From the NCBI GenBank assembly GCA_965656445.1, contig CBFHKO010000001.1:496001-560000 (forward strand): 64,000 nucleotides of DNA, written 5' to 3'. The stretch comes from JAHEJA01 sp965656445 (lineage in GTDB: Bacteria; Pseudomonadota; Alphaproteobacteria; Rhodobacterales; Rhodobacteraceae). The notes beneath the pieces were generated by a model. That model was not told the origin of the DNA, ran no database searches, and worked only from the letters and a program-made list of their open reading frames with translations. The position numbers and the translations under genes were made by a program. Within the stretch, counting starts at the first letter, position 1, and every line of letters starts with the position of its first letter. Of this stretch, positions 18,402-28,657 are shown piece after piece.

Positions 18402-19082
18402 CTATGTATGCGCGGCCAAAATGGCCTCATATGCACGGTTGATTTGAATAAGCCTCTTTTCGGCCAACTTAACCGCTTCTTCGGGAACCCCGCGCGCCAT
18501 CATGATATCGGGATGGCTTTCGCGCACCAATCGGCGCCACGCAGATTTAACCACATCTAAATCCGACGTTTCCTTGATCCCCAAAACCGTAAAGGGATCT
18601 GGGTCCGAATTTGGAACGTGACGCGCTCGCAAGGTTTTGAAATGGGCCTCACTGATGCCGAAAATGCCAGAGACCTCTTCTAAGAACTTGTTTTCATTAG
18701 GATGATAAAACCCATCCGCCATAGCAATATGAAACAGCCCTTCGAGAAGGTCGTTCAACGTATCGCTTCCTGCGCCAAACATTTTGGTGATGCGCCGCGC
18801 ATAATGATCAAAACCTGAGACATCTTGGCGTGCCAAATTGAACACACGCGCCGCGCCCGCTTCTTCGGAGGCGGGAATGTAGAAGACGCGCCGAAAGGCG
18901 ACCACCTCGTCTTTGGTCACCTGACCATCCGCTTTGGCCATTTTCGCACCCAGAGCGATCACAGCGATGGTAAACGCCACTGTTTTCTCAGGAGGAGAGG
19001 AGAGCCGATCAAAAACCGCATAGAGGCCCTCGCCTTTGGTCAAGGCTGCCAAAGCTTCGGAAATTCTTAGCCAAATCGACAT
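18402..19082 (-). CDS. TerB-like and J-domain protein (DjlA type)
   Basis: A 226-residue co-chaperone-like protein. Residues ~35-150 form a TerB-like helical domain (KMAKADGQVTKDEVVAFRRVF, later MADGFYHPNENKFLEEV, both with the TerB acidic pattern). Residues ~160-224 form a J domain with the DnaK-stimulating HPD in RESHPDIMM. Unlike E. coli DjlA there is no clear transmembrane start; the first 15 residues are only amphipathic. It likely recruits DnaK to an unknown client. It is the third gene of the VOC-GNAT-J-domain-EEP cluster. Confidence 0.88.
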   Translation of the reverse strand: MSIWLRISEALAALTKGEGLYAVFDRLSSPPEKTVAFTIAVIALGAKMAKADGQVTKDEVVAFRRVFYIPASEEAGAARVFNLARQDVSGFDHYARRITKMFGAGSDTLNDLLEGLFHIAMADGFYHPNENKFLEEVSGIFGISEAHFKTLRARHVPNSDPDPFTVLGIKETSDLDVVKSAWRRLVRESHPDIMMARGVPEEAVKLAEKRLIQINRAYEAILAAHT

Positions 19083-19121
19083 ATATGCACCCTATTCTAT
19101 CGCGTCAGGCCCTCAGAGGGA

Positions 19122-19583
19122 TCACAATATTTTTTGCATCAAAACCAAATCCATCCAACGGTTAAACTTGAAACCGACTTCTTTCAAGGTTGCAACATGG
19201 TGAAACCCTTGTTTGTGATGAAATGTGACGGCCTTGGGGTTTTCGCCACTCACCCCTGCAAAGATCGAATGCGCCCCGTACCGCTTTGCCTCATAACAGA
19301 GTGCGCCTAGCAAACGCGCCCCAACCCCCTGCCCGCGGGCCTGTGGAGCCAAGGTAATACTATGCTCAACCGTTTTGGCGTACCCGGGTCCGTTTCGGAA
19401 TTGAAAAAACGTTGCAAATCCAATGAGACCACTGTCCCCCTCAGCCACCAAGAACGCGGTATACTCGGGGGTATTTTTGCACAAAATATCCTCGGACACG
19501 CCTGCATGCGTCTTAAGCTCAGTGGTAAAGGTGATCGCCGTATTCGCAATCACATCGTTCCACAACGTAACAATCGCCGCCAC
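19122..19583 (-). CDS. GNAT acetyltransferase of the phosphinothricin-acetyltransferase type
   Basis: A GNAT-fold N-acetyltransferase of about 153-161 residues. The acetyl-CoA loop is APQARGQGVGARLL, preceded by VEHSITLAP, and the C-terminal GENPKAVTFHHKQGF is typical of the Pat/YncA branch that acetylates small amines such as methionine sulfoximine or phosphinothricin. The family normally begins about eight residues before the GTG at 19583, with a sequence like RPAQSSDV, and that sequence is present in frame. The only candidate initiator there is ATT at 19605-19607, which would overlap the VOC stop as TAATT. The true start may thus be the rare codon ATT. Coordinates here use GTG. Confidence 0.82.
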   Translation of the reverse strand: MAAIVTLWNDVIANTAITFTTELKTHAGVSEDILCKNTPEYTAFLVAEGDSGLIGFATFFQFRNGPGYAKTVEHSITLAPQARGQGVGARLLGALCYEAKRYGAHSIFAGVSGENPKAVTFHHKQGFHHVATLKEVGFKFNRWMDLVLMQKIL

Positions 19584-19606
19584 ATCCGAGGACTGGGCCG
19601 GTCGAA

Positions 19607-20224
19607 TTAAGACTTGATCGTCTTGTCCCCTGTTGGGGTGCTCAGCGTAAGTTCGTATGATGCCACCTCTGCGCCCATAATCTCCACTCTAGGATCAGAG
19701 AATAAGGGCGATGCAAAAGAACGCAAGGTAATTGCATGCGGTGTGCGAATGCGCAGCCGCTTTAATCGGCATCCAACGTCTGGCAATCGGCGCGCGGGAG
19801 GCTCGGCATCGCGCCAGTGGATAATCGCGGGCGCAAACCCGTTGAACGGCAAGGTTCCATCCTTAGACACCGTAATATCCCAAGTCAGATCGCCCCGTGT
19901 CACATCAACCATATCCCCCGTCCCAGGGAGCGTTTTGCCGATCACTCGGTTCGGTTTTTGCGTGGAACAAATCCAATTCGTGACTCTCGGCTCCCCCGTG
20001 AAATTATCCAAGTTGAACCACCGTGACCGCTTAGGCTTTGGCGCATCAGGGTCAATTGCAATCACCTCTAGGTAAACATCCCCAAGACCCAGCAATAAAT
20101 TATGCGTCCCAAACTTAGGATGCTTCCCACCCTCAGAAAGCGTCACACCGAAAGCTGTTTCAACAAATGTCCGCCCTTGATCCAAAGTTTCAGCAGATAT
20201 TGCGATGTGATCTAGTGCGAGCAT
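19607..20224 (-). CDS. VOC-fold (glyoxalase-like) protein
   Basis: A 205-residue protein of the vicinal-oxygen-chelate superfamily, closest in layout to the Glyoxalase_3 group. It starts LALDHIAISAETLDQGRTFVE, carrying the first His metal ligand, and has GTHNLLLGLGDVYLEVIAID with the Glu ligand. The reaction is unknown. AAGGA lies before the start. It heads a four-gene minus-strand cluster and its stop abuts the likely start of the GNAT gene. Confidence 0.82.
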   Translation of the reverse strand: MLALDHIAISAETLDQGRTFVETAFGVTLSEGGKHPKFGTHNLLLGLGDVYLEVIAIDPDAPKPKRSRWFNLDNFTGEPRVTNWICSTQKPNRVIGKTLPGTGDMVDVTRGDLTWDITVSKDGTLPFNGFAPAIIHWRDAEPPARRLPDVGCRLKRLRIRTPHAITLRSFASPLFSDPRVEIMGAEVASYELTLSTPTGDKTIKS

Positions 20225-20406
20225 GTCTTTTCCTTCTTAGCCATCTATCTATATACGGAACTGAATGCTTGAATTTAAACGAAATATCCCAAAGAGTAAA
20301 AAAACTCAGTAATAGATACCAAATTATTGCATTTTACACGGATTAGCCCCTTGGAAATTGTGGAAAATCTGCCATTTATAAATTGCTGACAAAAATAGGT
20401 GGATTT

Positions 20407-21579
20407 ATGCTTTTACGCTCCTTGGACAAATTTTTTAAACACGAGGCAAGCGGCGGTATTTTATTAATGCTGTCTGCAGTCTTAGCCATGGTTGTGGCCA
20501 ATTCGAGCCTGTTCACGTTTTATGACGCCTTTCTTGGCGCAAAACTTTCTGTGACGTTGAATGGCGAAGGTCTGGCCAAACCGTTGATCCTCTGGATCAA
20601 TGACGGGTTGATGGCGATCTTCTTTTTCTTGGTCGGGCTTGAGCTGAAACGCGAAATAACCGAGGGCAAACTCAAGAACCCATCGGATATCATCCTGCCT
20701 GGCATGGCGGCCGTTGGCGGTATGGCAATGCCAGCTTTGGTCTTCCTCTATTTCAACATTGGAAACGACGCGACAGTGGGCGGTTGGGCGATCCCAGCGG
20801 CAACAGACATCGCCTTTGCGCTTGGTGTCCTTGCTCTTGTTGGCAAAGGTCTGCCCTCCTCGCTCAAAGTTTTCTTGCTCACTTTGGCCATTCTGGATGA
20901 CTTAGGCGCTATCATCATCATCGCGCTGTTCTACACAAGCTCACTCAAAATAGACTACTTGTTCCTTGCGCTCATTCCAATGGCAGGTCTGCTCTGGATG
21001 AACCTCAAAGGCCAGCACCGCATGGCGCCGATGATATTGCTCGGTGTGATCATGTGGTTCTTCGTTCTAAAATCTGGCGTCCATGCAACGCTTGCAGGCG
21101 TGATCACAGCCTTCTTTATCCCACTCAAGGACAAATGGGGCAAATCACCGCTACACAGCCTCGAAGACGCGCTCACCCCTTATGTGCTCTATGTAATCAT
21201 CCCAATCTTCGCTTTTGCGAATGCGGGTGTCGTTCTCAGCGGCCTCTCCATCAGCGATATGATCTCACCTCTTCCAATGGGGATCGCCTTAGGTCTCATC
21301 TTGGGGAAACAAATCGGTGTCTTTGGGGTGACCTTTGCTATGATCAAACTCAAACTTGCACGCATGCCCCAAGGCGCGAATTGGCTCCATGTCTATGGTG
21401 TTGCTTGCCTCGCAGGGATCGGCTTTACAATGTCGCTCTTTATCGGGGGTCTCAGCTTTGCGGATCCAGAGCTCATGAACCAAACCCGTTTGGGCGTTCT
21501 GAGTGGCTCCATTGTCTCTGCAATCTTAGGCTATACCGCACTCATCGTTGCGCGGAACCGCAACCCAATCGAAGACTAA
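20407..21579 (+). CDS. nhaA: Na+/H+ antiporter NhaA
   Basis: A 390-residue inner-membrane electrogenic antiporter exporting sodium for protons, which suits a marine cell. Family marks are FFFLVGLELKREI, PAATDIAFALGV and LAILDDLGAIIIIA with the ion-binding Asp pair near residues 164-165, plus the C-terminal GIGFTMSLFIGGL. About 11-12 hydrophobic segments are visible. ATG 20407 follows AGGTGG; the TTG eight codons earlier has no site. It is followed by a double hairpin and convergent mcm. Confidence 0.96.
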   Translation: MLLRSLDKFFKHEASGGILLMLSAVLAMVVANSSLFTFYDAFLGAKLSVTLNGEGLAKPLILWINDGLMAIFFFLVGLELKREITEGKLKNPSDIILPGMAAVGGMAMPALVFLYFNIGNDATVGGWAIPAATDIAFALGVLALVGKGLPSSLKVFLLTLAILDDLGAIIIIALFYTSSLKIDYLFLALIPMAGLLWMNLKGQHRMAPMILLGVIMWFFVLKSGVHATLAGVITAFFIPLKDKWGKSPLHSLEDALTPYVLYVIIPIFAFANAGVVLSGLSISDMISPLPMGIALGLILGKQIGVFGVTFAMIKLKLARMPQGANWLHVYGVACLAGIGFTMSLFIGGLSFADPELMNQTRLGVLSGSIVSAILGYTALIVARNRNPIED

Positions 21580-21618
21580 CTTCTTCTTTTGAAAAATATC
21601 CCCGCCGGAGGCTGGGGG

Positions 21619-21664
21619 GTTGGGGCAGTCATGCCCCAACATTGGGGGCAAAGCCCCCTTTTTT
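21619..21664 (+). terminator. Tandem hairpins, terminator after nhaA
   Basis: Two hairpins lie in series: GTTGGGGC/GCCCCAAC with a 6-base loop (21619-21640), then GGGGGC/GCCCCC with a 3-base loop followed by six T (21644-21664). Only the second has a T-run, on the plus strand. It ends just before the mcm stop, so it also insulates the convergent pair. Confidence 0.85.
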
Positions 21665-21665
21665 A

Positions 21666-23795
21666 TTAGCCGCGCGCAGCGCGGATCAGGTCCAGAATAT
21701 CTTTGGCGGCTTTGGGGATGTTTGTCCCCGGACCAAAGATCGCTTTGACACCAGATGACATCAAGAAATCGTAATCTTGCTGCGGAATAACGCCGCCACA
21801 AATCACCAAGATATCCCCCGCATCGCGTTCATTCAAAACGCGGATCAATTCAGGCGCCAAAGTTTTGTGCCCTGCGGCTTGTGACGAAATCCCAATCACG
21901 TGAACATCATTGTCAATTGCATCTTGTGCCGCCTCTTCAGGGGTTTGGAACAAAGGACCGACATCGACGTCAAAGCCAATATCCGCAAAAGCAGTGGCGA
22001 TCACTTTGGCACCGCGATCATGGCCATCTTGTCCCATTTTCACGACCAACATACGCGGGCGACGGCCTTCTTCTTGGGCAAAGCTTTCAACGTCCTTTTG
22101 GATCGCGGCAAAGCCTTCGTCGCCCTCATAAGCGGCCCCATAGACACCTGCCAAGGTTTTCACTTCGGCGCGGTGACGGCCGAATTCGCTTTCCATTGCC
22201 ATTGAGATTTCTCCGACTGAGGCACGAGCGCGTGCCGCTTCGACAGCTGCCTCCAATAGGTTGCCGCCCTCTTTGGCGCGGCGGGTGAGCTCATCAAGTG
22301 CGGCTGTGCAAGCCGCCTCATCGCGATCCGCGCGGATTTGTTTTAGCCGTGCCACTTGACCTTCGCGCACTGCATTGTTGTCGATATCCAAAATGTCGAT
22401 GTCATCTTCTTTTTCAAGACGATATTTGTTCACACCAACGATCACTTGGGTTCCGCGATCAATGTCTGCTTGACGCTGAGCTGCGGTTTCTTCGATGCGA
22501 AGTTTGGGCATTCCTGAGGCAACGGCCTTGGTCATGCCGCCCATCTCATCCACCTCTTGGATCAACTCCCACGCGGCATCGGCCAAATCTGCCGTTAGCT
22601 TTTCAACATAGTAAGAGCCCGCCAAGGGATCGACCACATTGGTCACGCCTGTTTCCTCTTGCAAGATCAGCTGCGTGTTGCGCGCGATGCGGGCCGAGAA
22701 GTCGGTAGGCAAGGCAATCGCTTCGTCCAAAGCATTGGTATGCAGCGACTGTGTCCCGCCCAAGACCGCGGACATCGCTTCATACGCCGTGCGGATGACG
22801 TTGTTATAGGGGTCTTGCTCTTGCAGCGATACACCAGAGGTTTGGCAGTGTGTGCGCAACATTTTTGAGCGAGGATCTTTCGCGCCGAGCTCATCCATGA
22901 TGCGATGCCACAGCAACCGCGCGGCCCGCAACTTGGCGGCCTCCATAAAGAAGTTCGTACCAATCGCGAAAAAGAACGACAAGCGGCCAGCAAATTTATC
23001 AATATCCATGCCTCGCGCCATGGCGGTTTTGACGTATTCTTTACCATCGGCGAGCGTGTAGGCCAACTCCTGAACCAAATTCGCGCCCGCCTCTTGCATG
23101 TGATAGCCAGAGATTGAAATCGAATTGAATTTCGGCATCTCATTTGAGGTATATTCAATAATATCCGCAATGATCCGCATAGAGGGTTCTGGTGGGTAAA
23201 TATAAGTATTACGCACCATGAATTCTTTGAGAATATCGTTTTGGATGGTTCCTGAGAGAACAGAGCGATCATGCCCCTGCTCTTCGCCTGTCACAATGAA
23301 ATTGGCCAAAACGGGAATAACCGCGCCATTCATTGTCATCGAAACCGAAACTTTGTCCAATGGGATCCCGTCAAAGAGGATTTTCATATCCTCAACGCTG
23401 TCGATAGCAACGCCCGCTTTGCCGACATCGCCAACAACGCGCTCGTGATCGCTGTCATAGCCGCGGTGGGTTGCCAAATCAAAGGCAACAGAGACACCTT
23501 GTTGACCTGCATCTAACGCGCGACGGTAAAAGGCGTTGGATTCTTCGGCTGTGGAAAACCCTGCGTATTGGCGGATCGTCCAAGGGCGTCCTGCGTACAT
23601 GGTTGCCTTAACCCCACGGGTAAACGGCTCATGCCCCGGCAGCGTGCCCATATGTGGCAAATCCGCTGTATCCTCAGCCGTATAAAGCGGCTGAACTGGG
23701 ATGCCTTCCAAGGTGTTCCACGTCAAATCCTCAACGGGACGCCCACGGAGTTCTTTTTCGGCGATCTTGCGCCATGTATTTTTGTCCTGAGTCAT
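21666..23795 (-). CDS. mcm: Methylmalonyl-CoA mutase, single-chain
   Basis: Adenosylcobalamin enzyme converting (R)-methylmalonyl-CoA to succinyl-CoA, the last step of propionyl-CoA assimilation. The 709-residue chain has the substrate-binding barrel first ([16 protein letters not shown] and [15 protein letters not shown]) and the B12-binding domain last, with the base-off motif [11 protein letters not shown] near residue 588. Both halves are intact, so it can work as a homodimer. ATG 23795 gives the standard start [16 protein letters not shown], with GGAAAG just before it; the frame extends 14 codons upstream. It lies 63 bases after pccA at the end of the pcc operon. Methylmalonyl-CoA epimerase, also needed, is not in the window. 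Confidence 0.97.
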   Translation of the reverse strand: MTQDKNTWRKIAEKELRGRPVEDLTWNTLEGIPVQPLYTAEDTADLPHMGTLPGHEPFTRGVKATMYAGRPWTIRQYAGFSTAEESNAFYRRALDAGQQGVSVAFDLATHRGYDSDHERVVGDVGKAGVAIDSVEDMKILFDGIPLDKVSVSMTMNGAVIPVLANFIVTGEEQGHDRSVLSGTIQNDILKEFMVRNTYIYPPEPSMRIIADIIEYTSNEMPKFNSISISGYHMQEAGANLVQELAYTLADGKEYVKTAMARGMDIDKFAGRLSFFFAIGTNFFMEAAKLRAARLLWHRIMDELGAKDPRSKMLRTHCQTSGVSLQEQDPYNNVIRTAYEAMSAVLGGTQSLHTNALDEAIALPTDFSARIARNTQLILQEETGVTNVVDPLAGSYYVEKLTADLADAAWELIQEVDEMGGMTKAVASGMPKLRIEETAAQRQADIDRGTQVIVGVNKYRLEKEDDIDILDIDNNAVREGQVARLKQIRADRDEAACTAALDELTRRAKEGGNLLEAAVEAARARASVGEISMAMESEFGRHRAEVKTLAGVYGAAYEGDEGFAAIQKDVESFAQEEGRRPRMLVVKMGQDGHDRGAKVIATAFADIGFDVDVGPLFQTPEEAAQDAIDNDVHVIGISSQAAGHKTLAPELIRVLNERDAGDILVICGGVIPQQDYDFLMSSGVKAIFGPGTNIPKAAKDILDLIRAARG

Positions 23796-23858
23796 AGTGC
23801 TTTCCTTATCGGAACAAACGCCTGCCCCATGAGGCAAGGCGTTTTTGAATTTCGGCTG

Positions 23859-25859
23859 TTATTCGAACTCGATGATGACGTCATCTACGGCGAGGCTGTC
23901 ACCCGCTGCGGCATTGACCTTGGACACAACACCTTTGCGTTCTGCACGCAAAATGTTTTCCATCTTCATCGCCTCAACAGTACAGAGCGCTTGACCCTCT
24001 TGGACCTCTTGACCGACGTCTACGTCAATTTTGACGATCAATCCCGGCATTGGGCACAAGAGCATTTTAGACGTATCTGGCGGAAGCTTCTCTGGCATCA
24101 GTTTCGCCAATTCTGCTTGGCGGGGGCTGCGCACATGGACCTTGATATCAGCACCACGGCTGCGAATGCGGAACCCACCTGAGACTTTGCCGACTTTCAT
24201 GACCAATGGGTCACTGTCCACAGTCATATTGGCCAATTGGTCGCCTGGGGTCCAATCCCCAGAGACACGCAGTTTCGTGCCATCCTCAAAGGTGACGGTG
24301 GATCCATTCGGGTCTGCGGCGATGCTCACCGCGTAAGACTGTCCCTGCAAAGAGACCACCCAATCATCCCCAACGCGGCGTTCATGGTTATCCATACGGC
24401 CCGAAATTTTGGTGCGACGAATTTCAGCAACGCGGTTCATCGCCGCTGTTGATGCAGCGATGCGGCGCAGGTCGGCCTCTGATAGCTCGACCCCTTGGAA
24501 CCCATCTGGATATTCTTCGGCGATAAAGGCCGTCGTCATGGTCCCCTCGATAAATATAGGATGATCCATAACGGCGGACAAGAAGGGCAAGTTATGGCCG
24601 ATGCCTTCGACTTCAAAGCTGTCAAGAGCGATCCGCATTTGCTCAATCGCCTCGCCACGTGTGGGCGCCCAAGTACAGAGTTTGGCAATCATCGGGTCAT
24701 AATACATGCTGATTTCACCGCCTTCAAAGACGCCCGTGTCGTTGCGCACGACATGGCTGTCTAGGGTCACTTCGGCCGGTGGACGATAGCGTGTCAAACG
24801 GCCGATAGAGGGCAAAAAGCCGCGATAGGGGTCCTCGGCATAGAGACGGTTTTCAATCGCCCAACCGTTCAATTTGACATCATCCTGTGTGATGCTCAGC
24901 GCTTCGCCATTTGCGACGCGGATCATCTGTTCAACCAGATCAACACCTGTGATCAATTCGGTCACTGGGTGTTCCACCTGAAGACGTGTATTCATTTCGA
25001 GGAAGTAGAAATTTTTGTCCCCATCAACGATGAATTCAACGGTTCCCGCGCTCGCGTAATCAACCGCTTTAGCCAAGGCGACAGCTTGTTCACCCATCGC
25101 TTTGCGGGTGGCTTCGTCCAAAAACGGACTGGGCGCTTCTTCGACAACTTTTTGGTTGCGGCGCTGGATGGAACATTCACGCTCACCAAGGTAGATGCCA
25201 TTGCCATGGCCATCACATAACACCTGAATTTCAATGTGGCGCGGCTGGGTGACGAATTTCTCGATAAAGATACGATCATCGCCAAAGCTGCTTGCTGCTT
25301 CGTTCTTTGAGGATTGGAACCCTTCGCGTGCTTCTTCGTCGTTCCACGCAATCCGCATGCCTTTACCACCGCCACCAGCGGAGGCTTTGATCATGACAGG
25401 ATAGCCAATTTCATTGGAAATTTTGACAGCCTCGTCCGCATCCTCGATCAAGCCCATATAGCCTGGAACCGTGGAGACATTCGCCTCTTGAGCGATTTTC
25501 TTGGACGTGATCTTGTCGCCCATTTTTTCGATGGCCCCTACAGGTGGTCCAACAAAGGCCACGCCTTCGGCGGCCAAAGCCTCGGCGAATTTTGGGTTTT
25601 CAGACAAGAACCCATAGCCCGGGTGAACCGCTTGCGCACCTGTTTGACGAATGGCATCCATGACCTTGTCTATCACAATGTAGGATTGATTGGCAGGGGG
25701 CGGTCCAATGTGGACCGCTTCGTCAGCCATAGCCACATGAAGGGCGTTTTTGTCGGCGTCTGAATAGATAGCAACTGTTTTGATGCCCATTTTACGCGCC
25801 GTCTTAATCACACGGCAGGCAATTTCACCACGGTTGGCAATTAAAATCTTATCGAACAT
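23859..25859 (-). CDS. pccA: Propionyl-CoA carboxylase alpha chain (biotin carboxylase and biotin carrier)
   Basis: The 666-residue chain carboxylates its own biotin with ATP and bicarbonate and hands CO2 to PccB. In order: biotin-carboxylase N-terminal domain (KILIANRGEIACRVI), ATP-grasp domain with the glycine-rich KASAGGGGKGMRI loop, carboxylase C-terminal domain, the PCC-specific BT-type linker region, and a biotinyl domain with EAMKM whose Lys632 is the biotin site. Length and linker fit propionyl-CoA rather than acetyl-CoA carboxylase, and the mcm neighbour supports this. The gene is 15 bases after a small unknown gene and 63 before mcm. Confidence 0.96.
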   Translation of the reverse strand: MFDKILIANRGEIACRVIKTARKMGIKTVAIYSDADKNALHVAMADEAVHIGPPPANQSYIVIDKVMDAIRQTGAQAVHPGYGFLSENPKFAEALAAEGVAFVGPPVGAIEKMGDKITSKKIAQEANVSTVPGYMGLIEDADEAVKISNEIGYPVMIKASAGGGGKGMRIAWNDEEAREGFQSSKNEAASSFGDDRIFIEKFVTQPRHIEIQVLCDGHGNGIYLGERECSIQRRNQKVVEEAPSPFLDEATRKAMGEQAVALAKAVDYASAGTVEFIVDGDKNFYFLEMNTRLQVEHPVTELITGVDLVEQMIRVANGEALSITQDDVKLNGWAIENRLYAEDPYRGFLPSIGRLTRYRPPAEVTLDSHVVRNDTGVFEGGEISMYYDPMIAKLCTWAPTRGEAIEQMRIALDSFEVEGIGHNLPFLSAVMDHPIFIEGTMTTAFIAEEYPDGFQGVELSEADLRRIAASTAAMNRVAEIRRTKISGRMDNHERRVGDDWVVSLQGQSYAVSIAADPNGSTVTFEDGTKLRVSGDWTPGDQLANMTVDSDPLVMKVGKVSGGFRIRSRGADIKVHVRSPRQAELAKLMPEKLPPDTSKMLLCPMPGLIVKIDVDVGQEVQEGQALCTVEAMKMENILRAERKGVVSKVNAAAGDSLAVDDVIIEFE

Positions 25860-25874
25860 GTATCTGTTCCTTTC

Positions 25875-26243
25875 TTATTCGGGATCTAAGGCGTCGGGGA
25901 AATTGGCCTTGATCAAATCAAGGTCCAAAACCAACATCGCCTCATAGTCTGTTGGATCAAAATTTTCGGGATCTTGGGGTTTGACTTCGCGGCCAAAGAG
26001 CCAGCTCAAACGCCCCGCATCTAGGTTGCCCCTCTCGAAGGGTTGATCCCAAAAATGTTCCATCAAAGCACGCACAAAGGCGGTATCCGCGCGTTTATCC
26101 GCAGGTTTGCGATCGCGAAACCGCTCTAACGCCTTGAGGGGGGTTGCCCCTTTAGGGTTGGGGCGACGAACAACAAAGTGGAAGTCAGTCCCCGGAACAC
26201 GTCCGGGAAAACCACGATGTTTCATCATATAAGGAAGAGCCAT
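25875..26243 (-). CDS. Small conserved-looking protein of the pcc operon, function unknown
   Basis: A 122-residue soluble protein without signal or membrane segment. It is rich in Arg, Asp and aromatic residues: it begins MMKHRGFPGRVPGTDF after five residues and has HFWDQPFERGNLDAGRLSWLFGREV in its middle, split here by no obvious domain boundary. I do not recognise a family. It sits 9 bases after the methyltransferase-like gene and 15 before pccA, so it is almost surely co-transcribed. A role in carboxylase assembly or propionyl-CoA metabolism is only inferred from position. No clear ribosome-binding site marks the start. Confidence 0.65.
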   Translation of the reverse strand: MALPYMMKHRGFPGRVPGTDFHFVVRRPNPKGATPLKALERFRDRKPADKRADTAFVRALMEHFWDQPFERGNLDAGRLSWLFGREVKPQDPENFDPTDYEAMLVLDLDLIKANFPDALDPE

Positions 26244-26252
26244 TAGCTAAGG

Positions 26253-27023
26253 TCACTTTTCTTCTGAAAAAATAGGTTTCTTGACAACAACACGCTGCCA
26301 TTTTTCGCCTTTCCAAAGGCGGCTTACTTGCCCAATTTGGACAAGCGCATCAATTTGATCGCTTGCACGTGCGTCTCTCACATCCAAGATCAAGGCGCCT
26401 GATTGGCTCACTTGTGTGCGGAAAAACGCGTCATAGGTGGACACTGGGTAGTGAAATCCACAAGATAAAAAGCTGACAGCCACGTCGACATTGTCAATTG
26501 CCGACAAATCCTGGTCATTCGGGTTGATCGTTGTGATTTTATCGCTCGGCGCGCCATTAGCCACACAAAACGCTTTGGCCTTGTCCAAGGACGTATAGGC
26601 CGCCGCATTTTGAGCGAAACCAAAATGTGTACTGTCGTTGTCTTCAATGTCGATCAAGACGACATCGCATCCAAAGTCCGTGTGAGCAAAGTGGTCAAAA
26701 AAGGCATACCCACAGCCTATGTCAGCAATCCGCGTCATGTTCAGCTTGCTCAACACTGGTTTCAGCGCCTCATATTCAGCCCTGAGAACGGCCAAGGTCC
26801 GATGAATGATAACATCCTGCTTGCCTTGGATCGCAGCAAGAAGAGGCGCGCGGTCCCCATTCGTAAAGGCACGAATGAGAGCCCCAGGTTTGTCGAAGTC
26901 AAACAAAACCTCTGATCTTTGCAACACCAAATTGAACACATCGCCATCATCAAACATCGATATGTCCAGTGATTTAATCTGCTGCGAGGCAGCCAAATCT
27001 TCTATTTTGTGTTGATCAAACAT
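26253..27023 (-). CDS. Putative SAM-dependent methyltransferase in the pcc operon
   Basis: A 256-residue soluble protein. Residues ~85-200 look like a class I methyltransferase fold: motif I is IADIGCGYAFFDHFA, an acidic residue ends the next strand (VVLIDIEDND), and VDVAVSFLSCGFHYP occupies the motif IV position, followed by GALILDVRD. The N-terminal 80 residues are family-unspecific. The substrate is unknown; methylation of a sugar, lipid or small molecule is possible. Lying between pccB (36 bases before) and a small unknown gene (9 after) is unusual for a propionate operon and may be a later insertion. Confidence 0.65.
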   Translation of the reverse strand: MFDQHKIEDLAASQQIKSLDISMFDDGDVFNLVLQRSEVLFDFDKPGALIRAFTNGDRAPLLAAIQGKQDVIIHRTLAVLRAEYEALKPVLSKLNMTRIADIGCGYAFFDHFAHTDFGCDVVLIDIEDNDSTHFGFAQNAAAYTSLDKAKAFCVANGAPSDKITTINPNDQDLSAIDNVDVAVSFLSCGFHYPVSTYDAFFRTQVSQSGALILDVRDARASDQIDALVQIGQVSRLWKGEKWQRVVVKKPIFSEEK

Positions 27024-27059
27024 GTTGACCCCTTCGTGTGACGCGCAATTGATAGACCC

Positions 27060-28592
27060 CTAAAGCGGAATGTTGTCGTGCTTTTTCCATGGGTTTTGTT
27101 GCTTCTTGTTGCGCAAGGAGGCAAAGGCCCGTGAGACCCGACGCCGCGTGCTGCGCGGTTGGATCACTTCGTCGATAAAGCCTTTTTCCGCCGCCACAAA
27201 TGGGTTCGCAAAACGATCTTCGTAGTCTTGGGTATGTTGCGCAATCTTTTCAGCATCAGCCAAATCAGCGCGATGAATAATTTCCGTCGCTCCTTTGGCC
27301 CCCATGACCGCGATTTCCGCCGTCGGCCATGCATAGTTGAAATCGCCGCGAAGGTGTTTTGAGGACATCACGTCATAGGCACCGCCATAAGCTTTGCGGG
27401 TAATCACAGTCACTTTGGGAACCGTGGCTTCGCCATAAGCAAAGAGCAATTTCGCGCCGTGCTTGATCACGCCACCATATTCTTGGGAAGTTCCTGGCAA
27501 GAAACCTGGCACATCAACCAAGGTCAAAATCGGGATTTCAAAGGCATCACAGAACCGCACAAAGCGGGCGGCCTTGCGTGAGCTATCAATATCCAAACAT
27601 CCCGCCAAAACCATTGGCTGATTGGCAACCACACCCACAGTTTGCCCTTCGAGGCGCATGAAACCCGTAATGATGTTTTTGGCAAAATCCTCTTGGATTT
27701 CATAAAAATCACCTTCATCGCCAATCTTGTGGATTAGCTCTTTCATGTCATAGGGCGTGTTTGCATTGTCGGGGATCAATGTATCCAATGACGCCTCAAT
27801 GCGGCCCGGTTCATCAAAGAACGGACGCACTGGAGGCTTTTCACGGTTATTGAGCGGAAGAAAATCGACAAGGCGACGCACTTCGGCCAAAGCTTCAACA
27901 TCGTTTTCAAACGCACCATCGGCGACAGAGGATTTTTTCGTATGGGTTGACGCCCCACCCAGTTCTTCTGCGGTGACAACTTCGTTCGTGACTGTTTTCA
28001 CAACGTCTGGACCGGTGACAAACATATAAGAGCTGTCTTTGACCATAAAGATGAAATCAGTCATGGCAGGCGAGTAAACCGCGCCACCAGCACAGGGTCC
28101 CATGATCACAGAGATTTGGGGAACCACACCAGAGGCCATGATATTGCGTTGGAACACTTCGGCGTAGCCTGCAAGTGAGGCAACGCCTTCTTGAATACGA
28201 GCACCGCCAGAATCGTTAATCCCAATGACAGGCGCCCCATTTTGGATTGCCATATCCATAATCTTGCAAATTTTTTGCGCATGCGTTTCAGAAAGCGATC
28301 CACCAAACACCGTAAAGTCTTGGGAAAAGACATAGACCATACGACCGTTGATTGTTCCCCAACCCGTAACCACACCGTCCCCTGCGGGACGCTGTTTTTC
28401 CATGCCGAAATCTGTGCAGCGGTGCGCCACGAACATATCAAACTCTTCAAAGCTGCCTTCATCCAGCAGCAAATCAATCCGTTCACGCGCTGTAAGCTTG
28501 CCTTTGGCATGTTGTGAATCGATGCGCTTTTGACCGCCACCAAGGCGGGCTGTGGCGCGACGGTCTTCTAGTTCTTGAAGTATGTCTTTCAT
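27060..28592 (-). CDS. pccB: Propionyl-CoA carboxylase beta chain (carboxyltransferase)
   Basis: The 510-residue carboxyltransferase moves CO2 from biotin to propionyl-CoA, giving (S)-methylmalonyl-CoA. The crotonase-like N-half has the acyl-CoA/biotin loops [12 protein letters not shown] and [12 protein letters not shown]; the C-half has [16 protein letters not shown] and [10 protein letters not shown]. It is the first gene of the operon pccB-methyltransferase-small gene-pccA-mcm. The region upstream holds repeated TTTGCAAA elements, the expected target of PccR, which is encoded 1.4 kb away on the other strand. Confidence 0.96.
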   Translation of the reverse strand: MKDILQELEDRRATARLGGGQKRIDSQHAKGKLTARERIDLLLDEGSFEEFDMFVAHRCTDFGMEKQRPAGDGVVTGWGTINGRMVYVFSQDFTVFGGSLSETHAQKICKIMDMAIQNGAPVIGINDSGGARIQEGVASLAGYAEVFQRNIMASGVVPQISVIMGPCAGGAVYSPAMTDFIFMVKDSSYMFVTGPDVVKTVTNEVVTAEELGGASTHTKKSSVADGAFENDVEALAEVRRLVDFLPLNNREKPPVRPFFDEPGRIEASLDTLIPDNANTPYDMKELIHKIGDEGDFYEIQEDFAKNIITGFMRLEGQTVGVVANQPMVLAGCLDIDSSRKAARFVRFCDAFEIPILTLVDVPGFLPGTSQEYGGVIKHGAKLLFAYGEATVPKVTVITRKAYGGAYDVMSSKHLRGDFNYAWPTAEIAVMGAKGATEIIHRADLADAEKIAQHTQDYEDRFANPFVAAEKGFIDEVIQPRSTRRRVSRAFASLRNKKQQNPWKKHDNIPL

Positions 28593-28657
28593 AATGTCCC
28601 TCTTGAAACTTTGCGCCTGTTTTACCTACATCCCATCGTAACGGAAAGCAAAATTCG

